Below are positions 53,511-63,385 of a stretch of 64,000 bases of DNA, one piece after another. How positions within the stretch are numbered: the stretch's first letter is position 1; each line of letters begins with the position of its first letter. The notes below the pieces were generated by a model. That model searched no databases. It had not been told where the DNA came from and saw nothing but the letters and a program-made list of their open reading frames with translations. The DNA is from Gammaproteobacteria bacterium (GTDB lineage Bacteria; Pseudomonadota; Gammaproteobacteria; Enterobacterales; Psychrobiaceae), in assembly GCA_013214965.1 (NCBI GenBank), contig JABSRU010000024.1, positions 1 to 64,000 on the forward strand, read 5' to 3'. Made by a program: the position numbers and the translations under genes.

Positions 53511-55046
53511 GTGGAAAGTATTACTTTTGGTCATGGTCGACTAGCGATAGAAGACATTATTAGTGTTTTTAAACAGAACGCAAAAGTTAGTTTAACCAAT
53601 GATAGTCATTTTTGTGAAAAAATCGACAAAGGTGTCGCCTTTCTTGAGCAATTATTAAAAGAAGATGGCAACATTTATGGCGTGACCACCGGTTATGGTG
53701 ACTCTTGTACCGTTGATATTCCCATGGCATTGGTTAACGAATTACCGATGCACTTAACCCGCTTTCATGGCTGTGGTTTGGGACGTTTTTTTAGTATTGA
53801 ACAGGGTAAGGCAATTTTAGCCGTTCGCTTGGCTTCTTTGTCGCAAGGGTACTCTGGCGTCAGCTGGGATTTATTAAATCTGTTGGTTGAATTAATTAAT
53901 CGCGAAATTATTCCGGTGATCCCAGAAGAAGGCTCAGTGGGAGCTAGTGGTGATTTAACGCCACTATCCTATGTTGCTGGTGCACTTATTGGTGAACGTG
54001 ATGTTTATTATAAAGGTCAAATTGTTAATTCGGCGCAAGCATTTCTTCAAGAAGGTTTAACCCCAATTACCTTACGACCAAAGGAAGGGTTGGCGATCAT
54101 GAATGGCACTGCGGTGATGACCGCCTTAGCTTGTCAGGCATTTGATCGCGCTGAGTATGCTAGTAAGTTAATGACTCGAATTACCGCATTAAGCAGTATT
54201 GCGCTTAAGGGCAATAGCCATCACTTCGATGATATTTTGTTTAGTGTTAAACCCCATCCTGGTCAGCAAAATGTCGCGCGTCGAATCCAAGGTGACTTAA
54301 ATCACCATGAGCATCCGCGTAACTCCCATCGTTTGCAAGATCGCTATTCGATTCGTTGTGCGCCCCATGTAATTGGTGTGCTAGAAGATAGCCTGCCGTG
54401 GCTGCGTAGCATGATTGAAAATGAATTAAACAGTGCCAACGACAATCCAATTATCGATGGTATTGGTGAACACGTGCTACACGGTGGTCATTTTTACGGC
54501 GGTCATATCGCCATGGCGATGGACTCAATGAAAAACTGTGTCGCCAATTTAGCCGATTTGGCTGATCGTCAAATTGCGACCTTAGTTGATGTTAAAATGA
54601 ATCATGGCTTGCCTTCAAACTTAAGCGCCGCTTGTGATGAAAGAAAATACATTAACCATGGCTTTAAGGCGATTCAAATTGGTTGTTCTGCTTGGACCGC
54701 TGAAGCGCTTAAATTAACCATGCCTGCGAGTGTATTTTCACGCTCAACGGAATGTCATAATCAAGACAAAGTCAGTATGGGCACGATCGCAGCGCGTGAT
54801 TGTTTACGCGTACTAGAATTAACCGAGCAAGTGTTAGCAGCGACGTTGCTAGCCAGTGTCCAGGGTATTCGAGTGCGAATTATCAATAAAGAAATTGATG
54901 CGGACTCGTTAACACCTGATATCGCTAATATGATTGATGATATTAGTGAGTTTTTCGAGTTGTTAACCGAAGATCGACCAACGGATGATTTATTACGTCA
55001 AACCATCGGCTATATTCAAGCGCAACGTTGGGATCTTTATGGCTAA
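53511..55046 (+). CDS. HAL/PAL/TAL-type aromatic amino acid ammonia-lyase
   Basis: A 511-residue ammonia-lyase. The MIO cofactor triad Ala145-Ser146-Gly147 lies in GSVGASGDLTPLSY, the catalytic Tyr is in YGVTTGYG and the substrate-selectivity pair reads Phe85-His86 in RFHGCGLG. It should deaminate Tyr, Phe or His to the acrylate, giving 4-coumarate or cinnamate as aryl polyene starter. The GTG at 53511 has GGAG eight bases upstream; the GTG at 53502 overlaps that site. A 51-base gap before it is one of the larger ones in this operon. The exact substrate is uncertain. Confidence 0.88.
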   Translation: MESITFGHGRLAIEDIISVFKQNAKVSLTNDSHFCEKIDKGVAFLEQLLKEDGNIYGVTTGYGDSCTVDIPMALVNELPMHLTRFHGCGLGRFFSIEQGKAILAVRLASLSQGYSGVSWDLLNLLVELINREIIPVIPEEGSVGASGDLTPLSYVAGALIGERDVYYKGQIVNSAQAFLQEGLTPITLRPKEGLAIMNGTAVMTALACQAFDRAEYASKLMTRITALSSIALKGNSHHFDDILFSVKPHPGQQNVARRIQGDLNHHEHPRNSHRLQDRYSIRCAPHVIGVLEDSLPWLRSMIENELNSANDNPIIDGIGEHVLHGGHFYGGHIAMAMDSMKNCVANLADLADRQIATLVDVKMNHGLPSNLSAACDERKYINHGFKAIQIGCSAWTAEALKLTMPASVFSRSTECHNQDKVSMGTIAARDCLRVLELTEQVLAATLLASVQGIRVRIINKEIDADSLTPDIANMIDDISEFFELLTEDRPTDDLLRQTIGYIQAQRWDLYG

Positions 55047-55470
55047 GGCAACCGCGTTGGTGTCGGCTCACCATGATTTAACCGTACAGTTTTATGATGT
55101 TGATCCGATGCGCGTGGTTTGGCATGGTAATTATGTAAAGTATCTCGAGGATGCGCGTTGTGTGTTACTCGATAAAATTAATTATAATTACGATGTGATG
55201 GAGCAATCGGGTTATGTATGGCCGATTGTTGATATGCGACTTAAATACGTTGGCTCGGCTAAGTTTGGCTCAAAAATTCGGATTCAAGCCGATTTGATTG
55301 AGTATGAGTCACGGTTAAAAATTCAATATTTGATCACTGACATTGCCAGTGGTCAAGTATTAACTAAGGCTCACACGGTGCAAGTGGCCGTTGATGTTAA
55401 TAGCTTAGAAATGCAATTTGAAAGTCCTAAAATATTGTTGGATAAATTAGCCGGGTGGCTCGATGAATAA
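55039..55470 (+). CDS. apeK: Acyl thioesterase ApeK (4HBT family)
   Basis: A 143-residue hotdog thioesterase. The 4HBT motif FYDVDPMRVVWHGNYVKY includes the catalytic Asp. It probably releases the finished or stalled acyl chains from ACP. The ATG at 55039 overlaps the ammonia-lyase stop by eight bases and has GGGA five bases upstream; the longer frame is a shadow of the lyase. Confidence 0.88.
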   Translation: MAKATALVSAHHDLTVQFYDVDPMRVVWHGNYVKYLEDARCVLLDKINYNYDVMEQSGYVWPIVDMRLKYVGSAKFGSKIRIQADLIEYESRLKIQYLITDIASGQVLTKAHTVQVAVDVNSLEMQFESPKILLDKLAGWLDE

Positions 55471-56050
55471 AGTCATTACTTTGATATTAATGATGTTGTT
55501 ACTAAATTGTGGTAACGCCATCGCACAGCAAAGCGCAGATGAACTACGTTTGCTTGAGCAACTGCGGATCGAGCAAGGTAGTGGTGAATTTAGTCAGCAG
55601 AAATATTTTAAATTTCTATCACTGCCTATTCGTTCTTCAGGGGTGTTTAAAGTTAATCCCAACGCCGCTTTATGGCATACCCAGCAACCGGTGTTTTCTC
55701 AGGTTTTATTTGCCGATGATAATATTTATCGTCGGTTAGCACTTAATGGACCTTATCAAGTATTAGTGCAAAACTCAGAGCTTGGCAGTGTGTTGGGCGC
55801 GATTTTTAAAGCTGAAATATCCACCAATGACTGGTCGATTTCGATGGTTGAAAAGCAGCCTTGCATTAAGTTAATCCCGAAAAACCCCAGTTTAATCGCA
55901 ATTTTTTCACGGGTCAGCTTATGCTTAAAGCAGCAACAGCGCGTGATTACCTTGTGGGATAAACAAGATAATAAAACTATTATTACCATGACTTTACTGG
56001 CTAATCAGTTGTCTCAACAGGATGTCGACGCGCTTGAGTTACCTCACTAA
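55463..56050 (+). CDS. apeL: LolA-like periplasmic carrier ApeL
   Basis: A 195-residue exported protein with signal peptide MNKVITLILMMLLLNCGNAI and a LolA-type half-barrel: GEFSQQKYFKFLSLPIRSSG, VFKVNPNAALWHTQQP. It should carry the lipid-linked polyene across the periplasm from the MMPL exporter. It overlaps apeK by eight bases and apeM by 29 bases. Confidence 0.85.
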   Translation: MNKVITLILMMLLLNCGNAIAQQSADELRLLEQLRIEQGSGEFSQQKYFKFLSLPIRSSGVFKVNPNAALWHTQQPVFSQVLFADDNIYRRLALNGPYQVLVQNSELGSVLGAIFKAEISTNDWSISMVEKQPCIKLIPKNPSLIAIFSRVSLCLKQQQRVITLWDKQDNKTIITMTLLANQLSQQDVDALELPH

Positions 56051-58343
56051 TTATTCCCAGAGTAATGGCTTTAAAGCATTGGCTTGGTTACTGCAATTTA
56101 GTGCTTTAGCCGCGCTATTAATCTATCAACAATTGACCAATCCTTTAGCACTCAATAGTGATATTAGTGCTATTTTTGCCAGTGAAAAATCATCACCATT
56201 GGCGGCGATTACCACACAAATTGAACAACGGGCAACGCGTTCACAAATTGTATTGGTTGGAGCGCCTGATCTTAATGGGGCCATTAGCGCCGCTGATAAA
56301 TTAGCGAGGCAATTACGCACTATTACTGGTATTGCCACCGTCAATGTCATTTTTGACCAATTGCCGACGCTGCCGCAATTAATTAATCAACATCTTGGTG
56401 CTAAACATTTATTACTCAGTGATCACTACGTTAAGTTATTGGCGGCGGGTGACAGTGAAGCCTTGTTTCGTTATCAATTTTCACTGCTTAACCAGGTGGG
56501 TAATCAAGCAGTAGCGTTGAGTGTGCAAGCTGATCCCAGCTTATCTATCGCCGACTACTTTTCCCGTTCGGTGATTGCTTCTAGTGGCTTATCGCCACAA
56601 CAAAATCATTTGGTTGCTCAGTATCAAAACAAGCACTATGTCTTTATTTCCTTTCAAACGGAGCAATCGGGCATTGATATTAAATCGTCACAGGCTTTGG
56701 TTGCTCATTTAACCCAACTGGCTCTGCAACCCAACTTTGAATACCTTTATACTGGGGCTATTTTCTATGCTAGCGCCGCTAGTGAAACGGGACAATTTGA
56801 AATGACCCTCTATGGCGGACTGTCATTACTGGCGATGTTGTTGATGATCGGAATAGTTTATCGCAGTGGCGTCGCCATTGGGTTAACGCTAACTTTAATT
56901 GGCGTTAGCTTTTTATATGGTTACTTAGGATTAAGCCTTTTTTACGACGAAATAAGTGTGATTGCTTTAGTCTTTTCCGTGACCTTAATTGGTATTTCCG
57001 CCGACTATAGTTTCCACGCCCTGACCGAATTAAAATATGGTAACGGTCAACCACAGCAACCTTTACGTGCGATAACCTCTTCGTTAGTGATGAGTTACTT
57101 AACCACAGGCGCTGGGTATTTGGTGTTATTGTTAGCGCCGTTTGTGTTATTCAAACAGATTGCTATTTTTACCATTTTTGGTTTGTTTGGTGCCTTAGTG
57201 ACGGTGTTATTGCTTTACCCATTATTGCAGCGTTATTTTAAACAAGGCAACAGTGAAATCACCCCCAATATTATTAAATTAAATCAGTGGCATCAGCGTT
57301 TTAGTCGCCGTTTCAGCTTAACCAAGCATTTGGCATTACCATTACTTATATTGTTAGGTACCGCTGCTTACATTAGCGATTTTAATGATGACATTCGTGA
57401 TTTTTATGCGGTAGCACCCGCGATTAAAGCCAATGAAGATAAAGTACAAAGTATTCTAAAACAAAAATGGCAAATGCAATATTTATTGATTGCAGCGTCA
57501 TCGCCTCAAGCGTTGCTAGAACGGGAAGAGTTAGCGCTTAAGCAATTAAAACCATTAATTGAGCAAGGCGTCCTCAGTCATTATTCGGCGATTAGCCAAT
57601 GGCTGCCCTCACAACAACAGCAACTTGCCAATCTTGAGTTAATGACACAGGCTCAGGAACAAGGGATGTTTAACCGGCTAACATCGATGCTGGGGCAGCC
57701 GTTAATTATCAATAATCTTCAACAGAGTTTACTGCCTAATAAGTGGTTTGAGACCGCCTTAGGCCGAATGTTTTCTAATCAATGGTTAGCGATCGATCAG
57801 CAATATTATTCGGTGGTTCGTTTAGCGGGTATTACCGATGTTTCCGTCATTAATCAGACATTTTCGGCTAATCAACAGATTAATTTTATTGATAAAGCCA
57901 GTGAAATTTCGGCACAAGTACAGCAATTTCGCCAATTGTTAATTTGGGTATTAGTGGCCGCTGTGCTGGCGGCTTTAGTGGTATTCTGTTTACGTTATAA
58001 TATCGCGATTGCACTGCGAGCGATTGTTAGCCCAGTGGTTGCTTTGTTAATTGCTTTAGCGCTTAGTAGCTTAATTGAGCAGCAGTTGAATATTTTTAAT
58101 TTGGTTGCTGGGGTGTTGATTCTCGCCTTGGGTTTAGATTATTCGGTATTTTTTGCCGAGCATGGTTTTGAGCGAAAAATAACCCTCACTACATTAATGT
58201 CGGCGCTGAGTTCTATTTTTGTTTTTGCAATATTAATGTTTAGTAGTATGCCGGCCATTCGCAGTTTTGGTTTAACGGTCTTTATTGGGGTGTTAGTGGT
58301 GTTTGTGTTAGCCCCTCAAGTCATCAAAGCAAGGAGCTTGTGA
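56022..58343 (+). CDS. apeM: MMPL/RND family exporter ApeM
   Basis: A 773-residue MMPL protein with about 12 helices in two halves, each with a periplasmic domain after helix one. Core membrane segments include GISADYSFHALTELKYGNGQ and the second-half counterpart ALGLDYSVFFAEHG, both with the conserved GxDY motif used in proton relay. It exports the polyene lipid from the inner membrane. It is the standard exporter of APE clusters. Confidence 0.9.
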   Translation: MSTRLSYLTNYSQSNGFKALAWLLQFSALAALLIYQQLTNPLALNSDISAIFASEKSSPLAAITTQIEQRATRSQIVLVGAPDLNGAISAADKLARQLRTITGIATVNVIFDQLPTLPQLINQHLGAKHLLLSDHYVKLLAAGDSEALFRYQFSLLNQVGNQAVALSVQADPSLSIADYFSRSVIASSGLSPQQNHLVAQYQNKHYVFISFQTEQSGIDIKSSQALVAHLTQLALQPNFEYLYTGAIFYASAASETGQFEMTLYGGLSLLAMLLMIGIVYRSGVAIGLTLTLIGVSFLYGYLGLSLFYDEISVIALVFSVTLIGISADYSFHALTELKYGNGQPQQPLRAITSSLVMSYLTTGAGYLVLLLAPFVLFKQIAIFTIFGLFGALVTVLLLYPLLQRYFKQGNSEITPNIIKLNQWHQRFSRRFSLTKHLALPLLILLGTAAYISDFNDDIRDFYAVAPAIKANEDKVQSILKQKWQMQYLLIAASSPQALLEREELALKQLKPLIEQGVLSHYSAISQWLPSQQQQLANLELMTQAQEQGMFNRLTSMLGQPLIINNLQQSLLPNKWFETALGRMFSNQWLAIDQQYYSVVRLAGITDVSVINQTFSANQQINFIDKASEISAQVQQFRQLLIWVLVAAVLAALVVFCLRYNIAIALRAIVSPVVALLIALALSSLIEQQLNIFNLVAGVLILALGLDYSVFFAEHGFERKITLTTLMSALSSIFVFAILMFSSMPAIRSFGLTVFIGVLVVFVLAPQVIKARSL

Positions 58344-58933
58344 TCAAAAAATTAATTATTCAATGGTTCTTGATAATAGTGCTATTGGGTTTAGCCACCG
58401 GTTGTGTTAACAGCCCTGAGCCTAAGCACTCAAGCCAGTATTTTCCATTACAGCCGGTGCCTAATGAGTTAATCGGGCAAGTTTGGCTCGAAAAGTTTAG
58501 TTTTAACGGCGTGGTTAAACGTTCAATGTTAGTGCAAACCGAATTGAATAAAAATGGCTTAAGTTTGGTGGCAATGACTTTTGAAGGGATCCCGTTATTA
58601 CAGAGTCGTTACCACAGTGAAACCGACGAAATAGAGAGTAATTCGACGTTGCAAATGGGATTAGATCCGGCGCAAATATTTCATGACTTACAAAGTGTTT
58701 ATTGGCCGCAAGCCAGACTGAAACCGTATTTATTACCCAATGTTAGGCTGGTTGAACAAATTACGCCACATCAGCGCCGTGATTTTTATCTGGGTGAACA
58801 GTTGATCCGCAAGATAGACTATCACCATAATCAGATAACGGTGGTCGATTTGGTACAGGGTTATCAATTAGATATTATGAGATTAACGACAGAACTAACA
58901 GCATCAACCAAGAGCAGCAACGATGAAAAATAA
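58340..58933 (+). CDS. apeN: DUF3261 lipoprotein ApeN
   Basis: A 197-residue lipoprotein with lipobox LATGC. The DUF3261 features are LEKFSFNGVVKRSMLVQTEL, VAMTFEGIPLLQSRY and DLQSVYWPQA. It starts with GTG behind AGGAG. DUF3261 proteins occur only in APE-type clusters, probably acting with ApeL and ApeM at the outer membrane. Confidence 0.88.
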   Translation: MIKKLIIQWFLIIVLLGLATGCVNSPEPKHSSQYFPLQPVPNELIGQVWLEKFSFNGVVKRSMLVQTELNKNGLSLVAMTFEGIPLLQSRYHSETDEIESNSTLQMGLDPAQIFHDLQSVYWPQARLKPYLLPNVRLVEQITPHQRRDFYLGEQLIRKIDYHHNQITVVDLVQGYQLDIMRLTTELTASTKSSNDEK

Positions 58934-60122
58934 AATATATATCAGTGATTTTGGTCTGGTCAATGCGTTAGGCAATGATAAAGAAACCATTAAATTCCAA
59001 CTATTAGCGGGCTCGCAAGCTGGCTTTAACCTCAGCACTGCGTTACTGAATGACGGTAATATCAACGTGGCAGTCGTTAGTGCTAAGTTGCCTTCCTTAG
59101 CGGAATATCCATTGCACTTTCATAGCCGAAATAATCAATTAGCCCTAATGGCTATTGAACAAATTAGAGCTGAAATCAATGATGTTGTTAGCAAATATGG
59201 CAGTGAACGAATTGCCATTGTCGTCGGCACTAGTACGTCTGGCATTGGTGAAGGTGAGCAAGCGATGAAAGCTGCACAACAACAAGCAGAGTCAATCGAA
59301 TTACCGACTGCCTTTGGTGCTGGTTTTGATTATCGAACCCAAGAGATGTTTAACTTGGCTGACTTTGTCGCCCATGAGCTTGCCATTAGTGGCTTAGCGT
59401 TAACGATTTCCACTGCGTGTTCATCTAGCGCCAAAGCTTTTCAAACGGCCTATGAGTTAATTGATAATGGCCTAGCCGATGCTGCGATTGTTGGCGGCGT
59501 TGATGCAACTTGTGGCATGACGGTTAACGGTTTTAGTGCGTTAGAGTCAACATCTGCCGGGCTTTGCCAGCCATCAAGCGCTAACCGTGATGGCATTAAT
59601 ATTGGTGAAGGTGCGGCACTTTGTGTGTTGCGTAAAGATCAGGGTACGATTCGATTATTAGGGGTTGGTGAGTCGAGCGATGCTCATCATATGTCAGCGC
59701 CTCATCCCGAAGGTGATGGTGCCGTGGTGGCGATGCAGCACGCATTAGATGATGCTGGTTATAGCGCAAGCGATGTCGATTATATTAATTTACATGGCAC
59801 CGCGACTCCTAAAAATGATGAAATGGAAGCGAAGGCCGTCGCAAGATTGTTTGGGCTGGAAACGCCCTGTAGTTCATCTAAAGGGATGATCGGGCATACC
59901 TTAGGCGCTGCTGGCGCGACAGAAGTGGGGTTATGTTGGCTATTACTGGATGATAATAATCGTTATTATGCTCCTCATGTTTGGGATAATGTTCGCGATC
60001 CGTTGATGCCGATGTTAAATTTTGTCGCGGTTGGTCGCCAACACCCACGGGCGCTTAAAACCTGTTTATCAAATTCTTTTGCCTTTGGTGGCAATAATGT
60101 GAGTGTATTAATTGGATTATAA
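58923..60122 (+). CDS. apeO: Beta-ketoacyl-ACP synthase ApeO
   Basis: A 399-residue KAS II-type ketosynthase with Cys166 (ISTACSSSAKAF), His291 (NLHGTATPKNDE) and His325 (KGMIGHTLGAAGA), so fully active in appearance. In the APE pathway ApeO elongates the chain, in complex with ApeC. It overlaps apeN by 11 bases and apeP by 11 bases. Confidence 0.9.
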   Translation: MKNKIYISDFGLVNALGNDKETIKFQLLAGSQAGFNLSTALLNDGNINVAVVSAKLPSLAEYPLHFHSRNNQLALMAIEQIRAEINDVVSKYGSERIAIVVGTSTSGIGEGEQAMKAAQQQAESIELPTAFGAGFDYRTQEMFNLADFVAHELAISGLALTISTACSSSAKAFQTAYELIDNGLADAAIVGGVDATCGMTVNGFSALESTSAGLCQPSSANRDGINIGEGAALCVLRKDQGTIRLLGVGESSDAHHMSAPHPEGDGAVVAMQHALDDAGYSASDVDYINLHGTATPKNDEMEAKAVARLFGLETPCSSSKGMIGHTLGAAGATEVGLCWLLLDDNNRYYAPHVWDNVRDPLMPMLNFVAVGRQHPRALKTCLSNSFAFGGNNVSVLIGL

Positions 60123-60576
60123 AATTAACAACTATCCGATCGAAGCGGTATTACCCCACGATCACCCAATGATCTTAATTGATAGTTTAGAAAAATACAG
60201 TGAGGACATTGGCTGTTGCCAAGTGACGATTACCACAACGAGTAATTTTTTTGATCCTAAGCTTGAGAGCGTTCCAAGCTATGTTGGGATTGAGTATATG
60301 GCTCAAGCGATTGCTGCCTATGCCAATGCCCATGAAAAAGATTTAGGCCATACCGTCGCCATTGGCTTTTTGGTTAGTAGCCGCAAGTTTAAATTGTATA
60401 CTCCACAATACTCATTGGGCGCAGTACTTAAAGTCACGGTGGAAAAACTCTACAAAGATGATTCAGGCTTGTCTGCCTTTGAGTGTAAAATAGAGCAAAA
60501 TGGCGAACTCTTGAGTGAAGCCAAAATCAATGTATTTCAACCCGACGATCCTGACCAGTTTTTAGCGGAGCAATAA
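60112..60576 (+). CDS. apeP: Beta-hydroxyacyl-ACP dehydratase ApeP
   Basis: A 154-residue FabA/FabZ-like dehydratase. The catalytic His is in AVLPHDHPMILID and the Glu in VGIEYMAQAIAAYA. It makes the trans double bond after each keto reduction. It starts with TTG, overlapping the apeO stop, and ends two bases before apeQ. Confidence 0.88.
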   Translation: MDYKINNYPIEAVLPHDHPMILIDSLEKYSEDIGCCQVTITTTSNFFDPKLESVPSYVGIEYMAQAIAAYANAHEKDLGHTVAIGFLVSSRKFKLYTPQYSLGAVLKVTVEKLYKDDSGLSAFECKIEQNGELLSEAKINVFQPDDPDQFLAEQ

Positions 60577-60578
60577 GC

Positions 60579-61343
60579 ATGACCACAACTATAACCAAGA
60601 CCATTTCCTCAACCAGCCCAACTAAGCGTATTTTAGTCACCGGCTCAAGTAAAGGCATAGGCAAGGCGATTGCGTTAAAGCTGGCCAGCGACGGCTTTGA
60701 TATTTGTGTTCACTGTCGCTCAGGTGTGGAAGCAGCTAATCAAACGGTGGTCGAAATTCAAGCGTTAGGGCAAGAGGCGACTTTGGTTCAATTTGATATT
60801 AGTGATCGCGCCAGCGCAAAAGCGGTGCTTGACCAATATGTTGAACAGCATGGCGCTTTTTATGGCGTAGTGTGTAATGCCGGTATTACGGCCGATACAG
60901 CTTTTCCCGCGATGACTGACCATGAATGGGACAGTGTGATCCACACCAACCTTGATGGTTTTTATAATGTCCTGCATCCGTTAGTAATGCCAATGGTTCA
61001 GGCGAGACTGGGCGGTCGTATTGTTACCATGTCGTCTGTTTCTGGGGTGATTGGTAATCGTGGTCAGGTTAATTATAGCGCTTCAAAAGCGGGTTTAATT
61101 GGTGCCACTAAAGCTTTAGCCTTAGAATTGGCAAAACGTAAAATAACGGTTAATTGTGTTGCTCCGGGACTGATTGATACGGGGATGACCGATGATTTAC
61201 CAATTAAAGAAATTAAGAAAATGATCCCATTAAATCGGATGGGGCATGTTAAAGAAGTTGCTGCGACGGTGGCATTTTTGATGTCACAAGATGCCGGATA
61301 TATTACCCGTCAGGTAATTTCAGTGAATGGTGGGATAGCATAA
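60579..61343 (+). CDS. apeQ: 3-oxoacyl-ACP reductase ApeQ (FabG-like)
   Basis: A 254-residue short-chain dehydrogenase. The NADPH site is VTGSSKGIGKAIALKLAS, the NAG motif VVCNAGITADTAF, and the catalytic Ser, Tyr and Lys are in TMSSVSGVIGNRG and NYSASKAGLI. It reduces the beta-keto group in each elongation round. Its stop overlaps the apeR start (TAATG). Confidence 0.92.
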   Translation: MTTTITKTISSTSPTKRILVTGSSKGIGKAIALKLASDGFDICVHCRSGVEAANQTVVEIQALGQEATLVQFDISDRASAKAVLDQYVEQHGAFYGVVCNAGITADTAFPAMTDHEWDSVIHTNLDGFYNVLHPLVMPMVQARLGGRIVTMSSVSGVIGNRGQVNYSASKAGLIGATKALALELAKRKITVNCVAPGLIDTGMTDDLPIKEIKKMIPLNRMGHVKEVAATVAFLMSQDAGYITRQVISVNGGIA

Positions 61344-62572
61344 TGAGAAGAGTAGTAGTTACTGGCATGTCGGCAATCACAGCCTTAGGCGATGATTGGA
61401 ACACTTTCCGCCACGGGATCGAGTCTGGTTGCAATGCGGTTACCTTAATGCCCGAATGGGATAGAGTTGAGGATTTAAATACGCGCATTGCTGCCCCAAT
61501 AACCCACTTTGAAAAGCCAAGCCATTACAAACGAAAAATGGTTCGCTCGATGGGGCGGGTTTCTTTAATGGCGACTCGTGCCACTGAATTAGCGCTTGAA
61601 CAGGCTAATTTACTGGAGCATCCTGCATTAACTGATGGCTCAACCGGTATTTCTTACGGTTCATCGGTTGGCTCAACCTCACCCATTATCTCCTTTGGTA
61701 ACTTAATGGCTAATGGTGATATGCGCGGCGTGACCGCGACCAGTTATATTCAAATGATGTCTCACACCGCACCGGTTAATGTTGGAGTATTCTTCAGCTT
61801 AAAAGGGCGGGTGATCACCACTAGTTCCGCTTGTACTTCTGGCTCGCAAGGGATTGGTTATGCCTTTGAAGCAATCAAATTTGGCCGTCAAGATCTGATG
61901 GTGGCTGGCGGTGCTGAGGAATTATGTGTCACCGAAGCCGCAGTATTTGATACCTTATATGCCACGAGTATCAAGAATGATACGCCACAATTGACCCCAC
62001 GTCCTTTTGATAAAGATCGCGATGGTTTAGTGATTGGAGAGGGCGCATGTACCTTAATTTTAGAAGAGCTTGAGCATGCTAAGGCACGCGGCGCGACTAT
62101 TATTGCAGAACTCGTTGGCTTTGGCTGTAATTCCGATGGTAAACATGTCACTCAACCCACCGCTGCAACGATGCAAGTAGCCATAGAATTGGCAATTAAA
62201 GATGCAGGTATTAGCCCAAGTGATATCGGCTATGTTTGCGCTCACGGAACGGCAACCGACCGTGGTGACATTGCTGAAACCAATGCCACTGCTGGCGCAT
62301 TAGGAAAAGTAGCGATTAGTTCGCTCAAGAGTTACCTCGGACACACCTTAGGCGCTTGTGGCAGCATTGAGGCTTGGGCATCCATTAACATGATGAATGA
62401 TAATTGGTTTGCACCGACCTTAAATTTAGACAATATTGATCCAGAATGTGGTGAACTCGACTATATTACTAAGTCGGGCCGCGAAATTATCACCGATTAT
62501 GTGATGAGTAATAATTTTGCCTTTGGCGGTATTAACACTTCTTTAATTTTTAAACGTTGGTCTGATGCATAA
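61343..62572 (+). CDS. apeR: Beta-ketoacyl-ACP synthase ApeR
   Basis: A 409-residue ketosynthase with Cys164 (TTSSACTSGSQG), His301 (CAHGTATDRGDI) and His334 (KSYLGHTLGACG). In studied clusters ApeR is the second KS, thought to do the first condensation on the aryl starter. It overlaps the MipA/OmpV gene by eight bases. Confidence 0.92.
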   Translation: MRRVVVTGMSAITALGDDWNTFRHGIESGCNAVTLMPEWDRVEDLNTRIAAPITHFEKPSHYKRKMVRSMGRVSLMATRATELALEQANLLEHPALTDGSTGISYGSSVGSTSPIISFGNLMANGDMRGVTATSYIQMMSHTAPVNVGVFFSLKGRVITTSSACTSGSQGIGYAFEAIKFGRQDLMVAGGAEELCVTEAAVFDTLYATSIKNDTPQLTPRPFDKDRDGLVIGEGACTLILEELEHAKARGATIIAELVGFGCNSDGKHVTQPTAATMQVAIELAIKDAGISPSDIGYVCAHGTATDRGDIAETNATAGALGKVAISSLKSYLGHTLGACGSIEAWASINMMNDNWFAPTLNLDNIDPECGELDYITKSGREIITDYVMSNNFAFGGINTSLIFKRWSDA

Positions 62573-63383
62573 ATTATATTCGGTAGTTATTTTAATCTGC
62601 TTAGCGCTATGTTCTTTTGCCGCCACAGCACAATATAAGCTTGAAATAGGTGCCGGTATATTTACCACTCAATTACCCCATTACCCAGGGGCAGATCAAA
62701 AAAAGACCTATGTGTTACCGATGCCCTATATCTTTTTTGAATCAGAAAATTTTGAATTAGAACGTAATCGCCTAACCGGATTTATGTGGAATAGTGGAAA
62801 CTGGCATCTTGATTTGTCTGCTGGCGCCGGCATCAAAGTGAATAGTGATGACAATGAGGCTAGAGTTGGGATGCCCGATCTCGATTGGGTGTTTGAGCTG
62901 GGTCCTTCATTAAAATACTATCTTCAAGGTTCGCCAAAGAGTCCCCAGCATCTAGTGGCTGAAATCTTTACTCGCAAGGCAATAGCAACAGATTTTAGCT
63001 CAATCGGTAATGTCGGTTGGCGTTATGGTCCGGCGATTAGCTACCAGCAACAATTTATGGTTGATGGTGCTAATCACTTAGCGCTTAATATCCGCGTGGT
63101 GGCAAATTTTTCAGATAAGCGTTATTTGGACTATTATTATGGTGTTAATACGCAATATGCTAGCGACACCCGTCCAGAGTTTCACAACAAGGGTGGTTAT
63201 GCTGGTAGCGACTTATCGTTGGGATTAACCTATAAAACTCGTTCGATTTGGACTGGCGGCTATCTGCGTTATTATCAGCTTTCGGATGCTCAGCAAGTTG
63301 ATAGTCCACTATTTTTTAACACTCAAGGTTGGTCATTTGGCCTTGGGATAGTATGGATTTTTTATCATAAAAAAGGAAAGTAA
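62565..63383 (+). CDS. MipA/OmpV family outer membrane protein
   Basis: A 272-residue beta-barrel protein with signal peptide (LICLALCSFAATAQ) and the MipA/OmpV pattern: GAGIFTTQLPHYPGADQ, YVLPMPYIFFESENFELERN, and a C-terminal strand (WSFGLGIVWIF). MipA relatives scaffold murein enzymes or respond to stress. The start is inside the end of apeR, so it belongs to the operon, perhaps as outer-membrane acceptor for the pigment. Confidence 0.8.
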   Translation: MHKLYSVVILICLALCSFAATAQYKLEIGAGIFTTQLPHYPGADQKKTYVLPMPYIFFESENFELERNRLTGFMWNSGNWHLDLSAGAGIKVNSDDNEARVGMPDLDWVFELGPSLKYYLQGSPKSPQHLVAEIFTRKAIATDFSSIGNVGWRYGPAISYQQQFMVDGANHLALNIRVVANFSDKRYLDYYYGVNTQYASDTRPEFHNKGGYAGSDLSLGLTYKTRSIWTGGYLRYYQLSDAQQVDSPLFFNTQGWSFGLGIVWIFYHKKGK

Positions 63384-63385
63384 CG

